Source: a virus. From it: DNA of 21,373 nt. Location: positions 1 to 21,373 of IMG/VR virus record IMGVR_UViG_3300009169_000116; one strand, given 5' to 3'. The notes beneath the pieces were generated by a model. The model did not search any database, was not told the origin of the DNA, and was given only the letters and a program-made list of their open reading frames with translations. Below are positions 6,597-15,293 of this stretch, piece after piece; within the stretch, counting starts at the first letter, position 1, and each line of letters opens with the position of its first letter. A program made the position numbers and the translations under genes.

Positions 6597-6845
6597 TTAG
6601 TAAATCTTAACTGGACGATTACCGTCCTTCTTCTTGACGGTCTTCACAGCGCCCATGACGCCGCCTTTGCCCATCTTTCGCGACTTACCGGCCTTCGCAT
6701 ACGCAATGGCTGCGGCTTGCTTGGTCGCTTCCTTCACGCTGCCAGGCTTGCTGGTGCCGATCTTGCCCTTCTTTTTGAAGGAACCGACCATCTCACCGAT
6801 GTTGGAGCTAATCGTCTTTTGGCTTGAGCCACGTTTGAGCGGCAT
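6597..6845 (-). CDS. Small lysine-rich phage protein (82 aa)
   Basis: An 82-residue basic protein beginning MPLKRGSSQKTISSNIGEMV, a start I associate with a widespread family of tiny phage proteins in head gene clusters. The rest is lysine/glycine-rich (FKKKGKIGTSKPGSV, KQAAAIAYAKAGKSRKMGKG, KTVKKKDGNRPVKIY). The ATG at 6845 is chosen over longer in-frame readings because it has an excellent AAGGAGG ribosome site placed within the last codons of the portal gene. The N-terminal pattern and a short helical repeat suggest a regulated, possibly DNA- or capsid-binding peptide. No function is established from the sequence. Confidence 0.8.
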   Translation of the reverse strand: MPLKRGSSQKTISSNIGEMVGSFKKKGKIGTSKPGSVKEATKQAAAIAYAKAGKSRKMGKGGVMGAVKTVKKKDGNRPVKIY

Positions 6846-6846
6846 A

Positions 6847-9165
6847 TCAACCTCCTTGCCGTGATGCCTGCAATTGCAGGCGTTCTCGATCGATCTGCGT
6901 TGACTGTTGCAGCTTCTGCTGCTCGAGTTGCAACTTTTGTTCGTTGAGTCGGATCTTCGCCTGATCGGCAGCAGCGCGCTGCTCGATCTCCTTCTCCTTG
7001 AGCGCGACCAACGGGTCTTCGCCACCGCCTGCGGTGCCAGCAATCTGGTCCTGCATCGTGCGAACTTCTTGCATGTACTGCGCGACTTTGATGGCGACCA
7101 TGCCTTCCTTCTGGATAGCTGACACCATGCGATCCGGATCCGTTCCGTACAGCTTGAATAGATCGGCCTCGACGTCTTCCTCGGCCTTCAAGCGCACGTG
7201 TTCGAGAACGTGCTGCTGTAGCACCATCGCGGCCATCGGATTGCCTTGAAGAATCGGCGAGAGGCCCATCATCAAGTGCGTTGCAATGTGCGCATCGTGC
7301 TGCTGACCAGCAAACGCCTTCAACTGCATGCCGTTTAGCACCGAAGCGTTCTCGGTCGCAGGATCGCGCGGCATCTGCGTGTGCTGCGGCAACAGGATGC
7401 CGTCGATATCACGTACGTTGAGCGCCGCGTACACGCGGTAATACGCTTCGTACATGTTGTGCATTTGCGGCGCGCCTTGAGCGAGCTGCAACTGCATTTG
7501 CGCGAGCTGAATACGCTGCGCGGTGCTGAAAATGTTGGGGTCGGCGACCGGAAGCACCGACACCATCTTGTTAAAGTCGGCGCGCTTGATCTTTCGGCTC
7601 GCACCCGGCACTTCGTACGGGTACTCATCCGGCAGATACTCGCCAAAGCCTTCAAACAGCAGTCGGAACTCCATCGACTGCGCGTAGTGCAGTCGCTTGT
7701 GGATTGCCGACATGACCATCGAGCCACGTTCGAGCAATGCCAGCGTCGTTCCAACCTGCGCGTACTGATTGCCATCGCCAACCTGCATGTCCGCAGTGCT
7801 GGAGAGGCGCTTGCCGGCATCAACCAAGAACCCAAGCAGCGCAAACAGCACCTGACTCGGCTCTTTGTACGGCAGCGGCAAGAGTGACGACGAAAGTTCC
7901 GCGCCACCGGCGTCAATGTCACGCCATTCGCCCGGCTGGATCGGATCAGAATCGTCCGCGATTCGCGCGCCACGGGCTTTGAAACCAGCAGGCAGGTTTG
8001 CGAGCGTGCCGGCGTCAATTAATTGACGAAGTGCGGTCGTTGCAGACTTCGAAAGGCTGCCGACCAAGTGCACAAAGCCCAAACCGTACGCGCCGGGACC
8101 TTCCACGAGCACGTAGTGCACGTAATAGTTGCGACGACGCTTGAGCGGATCGTCTTCCTTCCAGTTTCGGCGCACACCAACAACACGAAGCGTGTCATCG
8201 GCCAGCGTAACGACGTACGGGAGCTTAATTTTGGTCGGATTGCCATTCTCGTCCAGGTCTTCAAAGCCCGGAATGTCCAAATCGACCAACATTTCCAACA
8301 AAAACACTTCGCCAGCGCTGTCTGTCGGCTGAACACCGACCACTTTGTCAATCGCAGCCTGAATTTGGCTCGGATCAACAGGCGTCGGCTCCAAATCCAC
8401 CGGCACATCAAGGTATTCGCCAGCCAAAACACGCTTGCGGAACTCGTTGGAGTCCATCGCAATGCGATGGGTAAGGCGCGGGCACTGCGAAATGACACTC
8501 GACCCGTTGTACGGGATGTAAATGTCGTCGGCCAAGCACAGTTTGGACACCATTCGGCCCAACTGAGCGTCGTAATAGACCTTCTTGAACGTCGAACCAC
8601 CGTATCCGGTGTAGTACAGGAGCTGATCGAACTCCGGTGTGTACTCTTCCATCACCGTGGTGATCTGATAATTCATGAAATCCTGCACGCGCGAGGCCTG
8701 CTGGAACTTGTCCACGGTCTCTTTGCCCAGAATTTGAGTGCGGACAGGGCCGCCAGCCGGCATTAGCTCACGGAAAGCCTGTGCCTGGAACTGAATGATC
8801 GCCTCTTGCAGCATCGGATGCGTCGCACCCGAGGCACCACGGAAAGGTTTCGTGCGCTCTTCCATGCGCAAGCCCAGCAGATCCAGCCCCTTGGCGTACA
8901 TCTGCTCCCAATCCGAGCGCGATCCCTTGTCGGCCTCGAACATCGAGGCCACGTCGATCGAAATACGGGCCAAGGCTTCCGGCTCAAGGACCTCGGCCAG
9001 GTTCGCATAGAAGTCCACTTCCTGCGCTTCGGCCTCGCCAATCTCGATAACCGCGCTGCCATCGTCCTCAAGAACGATCTCAATGTCCGGGGCAGCCGCT
9101 TCCTCGTCCGCTACCACGATGATGTCCGTGGCAGGGGCTTGGTTAATAGCTTTATCAATTGGCAT
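6847..9165 (-). CDS. Portal protein
   Basis: A 772-residue protein with the architecture of podovirus-type portals. An acidic N-terminus (1-60) is followed by the clip/wing region beginning SDWEQMYAKGLDLLGLRMEE and a conserved PFRGASGATHPMLQEAIIQF. The stem region has FVHLVGSLSKSATTALRQLI and DAGTLANLPAGFKARGARIA, then the crown-side helix around LLALLERGSMVMSAIHKRLH. The last 70 residues are a Gln/Glu/Lys-rich coiled coil (KEKEIEQRAAADQAKIRLNE), typical of a barrel or ejection-related tail. Portals form the dodecameric channel through which DNA enters and leaves the head and on which the terminase docks. It lies downstream of the terminase as usual. The ATG at 9165 has a modest GGA ribosome site. 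Confidence 0.93.
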   Translation of the reverse strand: MPIDKAINQAPATDIIVVADEEAAAPDIEIVLEDDGSAVIEIGEAEAQEVDFYANLAEVLEPEALARISIDVASMFEADKGSRSDWEQMYAKGLDLLGLRMEERTKPFRGASGATHPMLQEAIIQFQAQAFRELMPAGGPVRTQILGKETVDKFQQASRVQDFMNYQITTVMEEYTPEFDQLLYYTGYGGSTFKKVYYDAQLGRMVSKLCLADDIYIPYNGSSVISQCPRLTHRIAMDSNEFRKRVLAGEYLDVPVDLEPTPVDPSQIQAAIDKVVGVQPTDSAGEVFLLEMLVDLDIPGFEDLDENGNPTKIKLPYVVTLADDTLRVVGVRRNWKEDDPLKRRRNYYVHYVLVEGPGAYGLGFVHLVGSLSKSATTALRQLIDAGTLANLPAGFKARGARIADDSDPIQPGEWRDIDAGGAELSSSLLPLPYKEPSQVLFALLGFLVDAGKRLSSTADMQVGDGNQYAQVGTTLALLERGSMVMSAIHKRLHYAQSMEFRLLFEGFGEYLPDEYPYEVPGASRKIKRADFNKMVSVLPVADPNIFSTAQRIQLAQMQLQLAQGAPQMHNMYEAYYRVYAALNVRDIDGILLPQHTQMPRDPATENASVLNGMQLKAFAGQQHDAHIATHLMMGLSPILQGNPMAAMVLQQHVLEHVRLKAEEDVEADLFKLYGTDPDRMVSAIQKEGMVAIKVAQYMQEVRTMQDQIAGTAGGGEDPLVALKEKEIEQRAAADQAKIRLNEQKLQLEQQKLQQSTQIDRERLQLQASRQGG

Positions 9166-9185
9166 GTTGGTATCCTAGTTGATCG

Positions 9186-9203
9186 GAGTTGTTAAGACAA
9201 CTC
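9186..9203. promoter_or_regulatory. Palindrome in the gap upstream of portal gene
   Basis: A perfect 7-bp inverted repeat (GAGTTGT, loop TAAG, ACAACTC) fills most of the 41-base gap between the stop of the 711-residue gene (9207) and the portal ATG (9165). It has no T-run on the minus strand, so it is not a classical terminator. An RNA processing hairpin, mRNA stabiliser or operator are the options. Confidence 0.35.
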
Positions 9204-9206
9204 AAG

Positions 9207-11342
9207 TTAATCTTGGTCGCGGAACAGCCGACGAACAAATTCCATTAACTGCTGATTGTTCATTCCTTGCGCAAGGTTTTCGACGCCGGGTATGTCCTGC
9301 GGAGCCTGCGGCAGTTGGCCGATGCCCTGCTGCACTGCTGGAGGCTCAGGCCTGCCGATGGGCTGAGGAGCACCTATTCCGGCGCGAAGGCTAGATACCG
9401 GCTTAGTCCTGGCGGCTTCTTTGTATGCCAATGCTCTTGGCGGGAGGTGGTAATCACTTTCCTGAATCGCCGCCACGTCGAGTTTTTTGAACAAGTCAAC
9501 CAATGCTGGGTCTACGTAATTAGTAGATAGCGCCAGCTCTTTATCGTCTAGGCTACTAAGCAATGCGTTGCCCGTAGCACGCCCAACACCCTTGACCTGC
9601 GTGACTGCTGATCCCAGACCGGGAATTTCTTTTACCTCTACGGTCGTGACAGGAAGACCTCTTGGATCCCGTAACGAATAGACCTTGATAGTTCCTGCGC
9701 GAAAGGCCTTTTTGTCCTCTGAAGGGTAGTTTCCGTCATCGGCATAGCCCCCTACAGAATGCTTAAGATACGCTCCCTCCAGTTCCGTCGCGTCCGGCTT
9801 TTCAAGCCTTCGCCACGTGTAGCCTTGAAGAGGACTTCCTTCTGGATAGGAAACTAACGGCGCGCTGACCCCCTCAAGGAACGGCTTGCCATCAACAGGT
9901 TTGTTATCGCGAATCCGGGACACTAACGCCTTTCGTTCTTTTCGTAGAGCCTGTAGTTTTACAGAACCACGAATAGCGTCTTCGTAACGCATGTTATTGA
10001 TCTGGTTGACAGGAAGCGTGGCCAGGTAGTCAACCAAAGACTCTTCATCAAGGACTTTCTTAAGCGCTCCTTGGGGGTTTAAGTCATAAATCGGCTGCTT
10101 CTTTTCGATAGCGGTGCGAAGCTCTTTTGGCAAGAGCCTGGGGTTTGACAGGAGGAGCGCTCTCATGTCATCTGACGTGTTAAACTGACTGCTTAGGATG
10201 GGTTCCGTTGGAGAACTTCCTGGTTTAACAAAAGCGGGATTTCTATATCCCACGTAATCGATTCGTGGGTTTATTTCTTCGGGTCGAAGACGCTCACCAA
10301 GTAATCGATCCTTGGTAGCGTCCTTTAATCTTTGAAGTTCAGTCTTGGCTTGATCCGAAAGTAGGTTACCGTATTCGGGATCTCCGATCGTCTCTTGCGC
10401 AAGTACCGTACCTCGCATGCCCGTCATCTCGTCATAGATGGCGTTGATGTCTTGTATGGCTTCCTGGGCGTTTGGGCTTGGATAAAAACGCGATTCCCCC
10501 GTCTCTGGGTTTACGCGAGTCTTCCCTTCCTTTGCAACGTCCGCAAGGTATTTGCGTATGCCGCCTGGCCCCCCAAGTTCTTCGCTAGTCAGCTTGCCTT
10601 CACGAATAGCTTTGTAGATCGGATCGTCCTGCGTACCAAATTGTCTGGTGTAGTAGTTACGGACTTTTGTCTGTAAAAAGTTATTGATAGCCGATAGGTT
10701 GGCATCGGGCAGCGTGGAATGTTTCTTACCCAGTCGTTCCTGGGCTCTTAAAATAGCGCGTGGGACATAGCCTTTAGGTACACGGCCGGTGGTGGTGGCA
10801 CTTGCGCCAGTTCCTGTAACCGTAAACGGAACAGGGGGCGCCTGCGGCGCATCGAGCACAATGCCTTCGCCTTTCGGCCGAACGATCTGCGAGACAGGAC
10901 CTGTGCTCGGTACACGCGGAAGCGGTGTGAGGTTCTCCGCCAAAAATTTCGTCATGCCAGCGGGACTCGAGACGGCTTCTTTGCCGTACTCGGCCAAGGC
11001 CTTTGCCGCACTCTTTGCGGTCTTTACCGGCTCCTTCGCCGCACCTTCGAGTGCCAGCACTGCCGCATCGTACGCAGCAGTGTCATAAGGATCAGCCGTA
11101 CCACGCAACCCTTCCGGGCTCTTCTGGCGCTGACGCTCCATGAAGCCGCGAAATACTTTGTAGACCTGCTCGGGCATCTGCGCGAGCCCTTCGTACACAT
11201 CGACGATGGCCTCGCCACCGATCTGTGACAAGAACTCCGGATCATACTGACGCGGATCGCGCCACGTTCCCGCATTAGGATCAGCCGGCTGCGGCTTACC
11301 GCTCGCCGGTCTCGGGACGATCCTGCTCAGATCCTTGGCCAT
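9207..11342 (-). CDS. Large phage protein with PcfJ-like domain (711 aa)
   Basis: A 711-residue protein. The start is taken as the ATG at 11342-11340, which overlaps the stop of the 1303-residue gene as TGATG behind an AAGGAAG ribosome site; a GTG one codon earlier is disfavoured. The N-terminal half is helical and low in recognisable motifs. Around residues 505-610 it carries TWRRLEKPDATELEGAYLKH, SVGGYADDGNYPSED, then TIKVYSLRDPRGLPVTTVEV and AVTQVKGVG. This is the pattern of the PcfJ-like domain found in phage and mobile-element proteins, with a Ser in place of the usual Cys of HCVGGY. The C-terminal 100 residues are Pro/Gln-rich. Large proteins of this sort between terminase and portal may be virion-associated or injected, but no experimental function follows from the sequence. 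Confidence 0.8.
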   Translation of the reverse strand: MAKDLSRIVPRPASGKPQPADPNAGTWRDPRQYDPEFLSQIGGEAIVDVYEGLAQMPEQVYKVFRGFMERQRQKSPEGLRGTADPYDTAAYDAAVLALEGAAKEPVKTAKSAAKALAEYGKEAVSSPAGMTKFLAENLTPLPRVPSTGPVSQIVRPKGEGIVLDAPQAPPVPFTVTGTGASATTTGRVPKGYVPRAILRAQERLGKKHSTLPDANLSAINNFLQTKVRNYYTRQFGTQDDPIYKAIREGKLTSEELGGPGGIRKYLADVAKEGKTRVNPETGESRFYPSPNAQEAIQDINAIYDEMTGMRGTVLAQETIGDPEYGNLLSDQAKTELQRLKDATKDRLLGERLRPEEINPRIDYVGYRNPAFVKPGSSPTEPILSSQFNTSDDMRALLLSNPRLLPKELRTAIEKKQPIYDLNPQGALKKVLDEESLVDYLATLPVNQINNMRYEDAIRGSVKLQALRKERKALVSRIRDNKPVDGKPFLEGVSAPLVSYPEGSPLQGYTWRRLEKPDATELEGAYLKHSVGGYADDGNYPSEDKKAFRAGTIKVYSLRDPRGLPVTTVEVKEIPGLGSAVTQVKGVGRATGNALLSSLDDKELALSTNYVDPALVDLFKKLDVAAIQESDYHLPPRALAYKEAARTKPVSSLRAGIGAPQPIGRPEPPAVQQGIGQLPQAPQDIPGVENLAQGMNNQQLMEFVRRLFRDQD

Positions 11343-14300
11343 CACTTCTTCCTTTTAGTTTCAGGAGGCAACGTGATGTTAACCGGGCGATCCACTCCCT
11401 TGTAGTTGGCGTACTTGACGAACGGGTTGAATGTCTCCGCGACATCGCCAGTGTAGTCGTATCGATCCTTCACGACCAACGTGCCATCGGGCAACCGCTC
11501 GTACACAAACTGCCCAAGCGTGTTACGCAGATTGCCAGACTCACCGACGTTGAAGTCCGAGTCCAACATCGCCAGCGGCATTCCCGTCTTCGGATTGCGG
11601 CGACGGATCTGCTCGCGGTGATGCGCGTAGTCCACGACTCCCGGCAGCGGCTTACCCGTCTTCTCGCTCAACGCAGGATTGCTCTCCGCGATCGCGATCA
11701 GCTCACGCAGCTTCGCAAGTTCTTGCGCAGAGAAACTTCCTTCGGTCAACGGTGCGCGCTGTTTCCTAGGATCACGGACGGACTCAGCATACGTACGAAC
11801 CTGCGCGGGAGCTCGCTCTAAAAACTGCTGAAGTGCCATTGCTATACCAGGAGCAACCGACTCTCCGCCTTTGGCAAAGCCAGGCACGTCCATGTTCAGA
11901 CTTTGATCCCCGAGCCGTTCATCACGGACCATGCCACCCCCCTTTGGCATGTTGGTCATGTTATTCAGATAGCTCTGATAACGATTGCCCAACTCCATCG
12001 CAGCGACGGAATCCAACGTCGGACGCGAGTTGCCACTCGGAGCAAGCAGACCCGGACGAGGGCCCTTGGCCATGAGCTGCGACTGTATAACAGCGTCTTG
12101 ATACGCATCGGGCAGATTGTCCGGATTATCCTTTGCCGTTCCATACAGCCGCTTCAATACGTCCAGCATATCTGGAGTGGTGAAGTATCCCGGTGGCGGC
12201 GGCTTGCCGCCGATACTTAGCGTTCTTTGCATTTGGCTAGGGCCTTTGACGCTATCTGGCGTAAAGCCACCGTAGTAACGCGACGCCTCGCCGCCATCGG
12301 CAAACCGACGCGCGACTAACGGGCCAGCACGATCGAGCGTCGAGCGAGTCAGGTTCTTGCGAGTGAGATTGCTCACGTCTTCCTTACGTCCCTTGAACTC
12401 TTCCATCAACGCAGCAAGCTGCTCACTGGCTGACCCTTGGTCCGTGGACCCTGATCCTTTGCCAGCGGCTAACGACTCAAGGCTCATGCTCATCGCCTTA
12501 CCGCGATCGGTCGCAGCAGACTTCGTAGTGGTGCGCTTCACGCTACGGGCGTTCGGCGACACACGCACTTCCGTCGTCTCTTGCGCCGGCATGCTCGCGA
12601 GCAACCGCTCAAGCTCCGCCTTGGCAGAGTCGTCCTTGTCCGCTTCGCCGCCCTCGGAAAACATCAACGGCTGCACCATCGGGACGTACGGATTCTGACC
12701 CTGCGTGCGCTGCTGCGGACGCAACATGTCCATGTACGACTGGTACGTGCTGCCACCGAGCCCGGTGTACGGGGCGGAGGACTGTAACGTGTCGCCAATA
12801 CGGAACGTCGAAGCAGGGCTCGCGAACACCGGGATGTCCTGCGTGCGCGTGCGGTACAGACTCTCCGTCGGAGCGATGCTCGGCTGGGAGGCCGGAGCCG
12901 CTTGAGCGGTAAAGCTCGCTTGCGGCATGGACGTCGCGGTGGGGCGAGACGGAGCAGCAGGAGCTGCCGGAGGCGGCGTGTATCCCTGGGCTGCTCGGGA
13001 TTCCTGTAGCTGATCGTAGACCACTTCAGGATCCGGTGGTTTCGGCATGCCAGAGTAATCCACATATCCGCCCGGACGAACAACCACGCCCGAGTTCAAA
13101 AAGCCCACGCCGGGTCGGTTCTCGTTTTTGCCGTAGTTTGAGTAGTGCGTTGCCGCTTCCCACGGAGTGTCGATACCGGCCGCCGCTAAGTCAGGGTTGG
13201 CGGCGATGTACTCTTGCCACTTGAACTGATTGGCATAGATGTTCGGGTCGTACGCAAGATCCGCGCCCCAATCAAAGTTGGCGCTCTTGTCCCGATGGTA
13301 CTGATAACCCGGATCATCCGGCTGGGCAGCGCCCTTATAGCCGGTGAGCTGCGCCGCTCTCGAGAACGACATGCCGGGGTTTTGGACGAGCACGGCTAAC
13401 GTGTCGGTGAACGCCTTCTGCTGTTCACGAGCGAGCTTCATGCCCTCAAAGGACTGATCGTCAGTCAGCGCCGGTCCGCCATTGGCGAGCTTCTGCAAAT
13501 CCGATCGCGCCTCACCGCCTTTAGCAAAACTCATCAACGCACCACCCGGTGCGAGAATGCGATTGCCAAGGCGATCCGTGTAGTAACCAAGCGCCTGCGG
13601 ACCGCCCAAGACGGTCGGCGAGAGGTTCGGGTTACGCGCCAGCATCTGCCCGACCATCGGGCCTTGGTACGCCTGGATCGGGTTGTAGCTGAAGGGCAGT
13701 GTGCCGGGGAGCATGGCTCCTGGGACGTTGCCAAAGAACTGCGGCTGACCTGGAGTGAACGTGGTTCCCGGAACGCCCGGCAACGCCTGCGTCGGTCCAG
13801 TCGGACGAGTCACGTTCGTGACCGACCCCGGAGTAGACGCGATGGGCTGGGTCGTGCCAGTCGGAGTACCTGTGAACAGGCCCAGATCCACACGGCCACG
13901 GTCGCCACCGAACATGCGCTCATACGCCTGCATCAAGGACGACGGGGCAGGCGTCACCACACCCGGAGGAGTGGGAGGCGTCGTGGTTCTCGGCACGCAC
14001 CGGCCGAGCACCGTACTAAACACCTGACCCTCCGGGCACGTCTGAGGTGGCGGGGGCGGAGGAGGAGGCGGGGGTGGGGGCGGCGGAGGCGCAGCTGGTT
14101 CGCACTTGCCCGTAACGCGATTGCGCACCGAACCTGCCGGACAATCGTCAAGCCTGACTGGACGGCAGTTGCCCGTTGCCGGGTCGCGCTCATAGCCAGG
14201 TCCGCAGTCCGTCGGCGGGGTCGTCACCGGCACGCATCGGCCGAGCACCGTGCTGTAGACCTCGCCTTCCTTACAGGTCTGAGGAGGCGGAGGTGGGGGC

Positions 14301-15253
14301 GGTGGAGGAGGCGGCGGGGGTGGGGGTGGCGGCGGAGGAGGTGGGCACTCGGCCGTCACCGGAATGATCCTGCCGTCCCAGCACGTTTTCATGGCCGGGG
14401 GCGGAGGAGGTGGGGGTGGAGGCGGAGGAGGAATTGGCTCGCACTTACCCGAAATCGAACTATACGCGCTACCCGGCGGACACTCTGTCGGGCCCATCGG
14501 CACGCACTCGCCCGTAACCGGCGAACGCTCGTATCCGGCAGGGCAATCCTTCGGTGGAGGAGGAGGCGGGGGTGGAGGAGGTGGCGGCGGAGGCGGCTCG
14601 TCCTTGTCCTTCGGCTTTGCGCAGCGACCGAGCTCGTAGTCAAACTCCATGCCCGGAGGGCACTCACGGTTCGGTTCACCGGTCGGTACGCATCGGCCTT
14701 GGTCAAAGTTGTAGGTGCTGCCCGGAGGGCAGGTTGGCGTTGCCGGACGCGTCGTCTCAGGGTTTACGCAAATGCCACGGATCGGATCGAACACCTCGCC
14801 TGCCGGGCAGATCTGATCCACCGGAGAGCCGACGTTCGGGATGCTCGTGAAGTCAAAATTCTGGTCGAAAAATACCGGGTTCACCTTGCCGTCCGGCAAG
14901 CGCATGTCGAAGAACGGGTTGTTCGGATCGCCAGTGAAGTTGATCGCCGGCTGGTCCTTGTATCCCGCATCACGGAACTGCGCGGCAATCGCGTCGAGAT
15001 CCGCTTGCGTCACGCCTTCAGGCAACGTGAATGCTGGCGCTTGGCTCACGGGCGGTGGTTCGTTAAGCCCCCGTGTTGGCCCTTGGGCCGCGAGCAGTTC
15101 TTCTAGCGACGTCGGCGTCGACACCTCCGGCTGAACAGGGGTCTGCGCCAATTGAGCAAGCAGCTCCGCTGCCGTTTCGGGGGACTCGGCGGATCGAGGA
15201 TCGTAAAACTCTCCGAGCATGTCGCTGCTCGAATACGGGAAGTTCGTTGCCAT
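11342..15253 (-). CDS. Giant modular protein with Cys modules, polyproline rods and FxxGGE motifs (1303 aa)
   Basis: The start is the ATG at 15253 (AGGGGG ribosome site 6 bases upstream); a TTG one codon earlier is rejected. The N-terminal 145 residues are followed by ten short modules of the form CPxGxxYxxxxGxCxP (about residues 150-425), with polyproline stretches of roughly 12-22 residues after modules 3, 5, 6 and 9. A Gly/Thr/Pro-rich section comes next. Four copies of F-[AS]-x-G-G-E-[AS] follow, at bases near 13509-13533, 12647-12665, 12285-12307 and 11859-11884. Between the first two lies a WQEYIAANPDLAAAG...HYSNYGKNENRPG segment, like repeats in large surface and adhesin-type proteins. 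The C-terminus has LGQFVYERLPDGTLVVKDRY. It is likely a virion-associated or ejected protein, by position between terminase and portal; no family name is certain. Confidence 0.85.
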   Translation of the reverse strand: MATNFPYSSSDMLGEFYDPRSAESPETAAELLAQLAQTPVQPEVSTPTSLEELLAAQGPTRGLNEPPPVSQAPAFTLPEGVTQADLDAIAAQFRDAGYKDQPAINFTGDPNNPFFDMRLPDGKVNPVFFDQNFDFTSIPNVGSPVDQICPAGEVFDPIRGICVNPETTRPATPTCPPGSTYNFDQGRCVPTGEPNRECPPGMEFDYELGRCAKPKDKDEPPPPPPPPPPPPPPPKDCPAGYERSPVTGECVPMGPTECPPGSAYSSISGKCEPIPPPPPPPPPPPPAMKTCWDGRIIPVTAECPPPPPPPPPPPPPPPPPPPPPQTCKEGEVYSTVLGRCVPVTTPPTDCGPGYERDPATGNCRPVRLDDCPAGSVRNRVTGKCEPAAPPPPPPPPPPPPPPPQTCPEGQVFSTVLGRCVPRTTTPPTPPGVVTPAPSSLMQAYERMFGGDRGRVDLGLFTGTPTGTTQPIASTPGSVTNVTRPTGPTQALPGVPGTTFTPGQPQFFGNVPGAMLPGTLPFSYNPIQAYQGPMVGQMLARNPNLSPTVLGGPQALGYYTDRLGNRILAPGGALMSFAKGGEARSDLQKLANGGPALTDDQSFEGMKLAREQQKAFTDTLAVLVQNPGMSFSRAAQLTGYKGAAQPDDPGYQYHRDKSANFDWGADLAYDPNIYANQFKWQEYIAANPDLAAAGIDTPWEAATHYSNYGKNENRPGVGFLNSGVVVRPGGYVDYSGMPKPPDPEVVYDQLQESRAAQGYTPPPAAPAAPSRPTATSMPQASFTAQAAPASQPSIAPTESLYRTRTQDIPVFASPASTFRIGDTLQSSAPYTGLGGSTYQSYMDMLRPQQRTQGQNPYVPMVQPLMFSEGGEADKDDSAKAELERLLASMPAQETTEVRVSPNARSVKRTTTKSAATDRGKAMSMSLESLAAGKGSGSTDQGSASEQLAALMEEFKGRKEDVSNLTRKNLTRSTLDRAGPLVARRFADGGEASRYYGGFTPDSVKGPSQMQRTLSIGGKPPPPGYFTTPDMLDVLKRLYGTAKDNPDNLPDAYQDAVIQSQLMAKGPRPGLLAPSGNSRPTLDSVAAMELGNRYQSYLNNMTNMPKGGGMVRDERLGDQSLNMDVPGFAKGGESVAPGIAMALQQFLERAPAQVRTYAESVRDPRKQRAPLTEGSFSAQELAKLRELIAIAESNPALSEKTGKPLPGVVDYAHHREQIRRRNPKTGMPLAMLDSDFNVGESGNLRNTLGQFVYERLPDGTLVVKDRYDYTGDVAETFNPFVKYANYKGVDRPVNITLPPETKRKK
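13985..14809 (-). repeat. Ten Cys modules with polyproline/G-rich tracts inside the 1303-aa gene
   Basis: The coding repeat gives ten modules, each about 17 residues with two cysteines. Examples are CPAGEVFDPIRGICV, CPPGSTYNFDQGRCV, CKEGEVYSTVLGRCV and CPEGQVFSTVLGRCV; the last two are near-identical, suggesting recent duplication. Module six is degenerate (CWDGRIIPVTAEC). The proline rods are written in mixed CCN codons, so the plus strand is nearly all G with scattered C, T and A over 14046-14092, 14281-14342, 14398-14431 and 14555-14596. Confidence 0.9.
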
Positions 15254-15293
15254 CAAGGCCCCCTGAAGGGTGTATGCCTTGACATTCTAGGCT

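Noticed and set aside
9207-11342. Methyltransferase or toxin assignment for the 711-residue protein
   Set aside because: No SAM-binding, nuclease or ADP-ribosylation motif was visible; only the PcfJ-like part could be supported.
13664-15106. Plus-strand open frame of 480 codons opposite the giant protein
   Set aside because: It is an antisense shadow of the repetitive proline/cysteine gene. The translation is Arg/Gly-rich low complexity, has no known motif and no ribosome site, and all other genes run on the minus strand.
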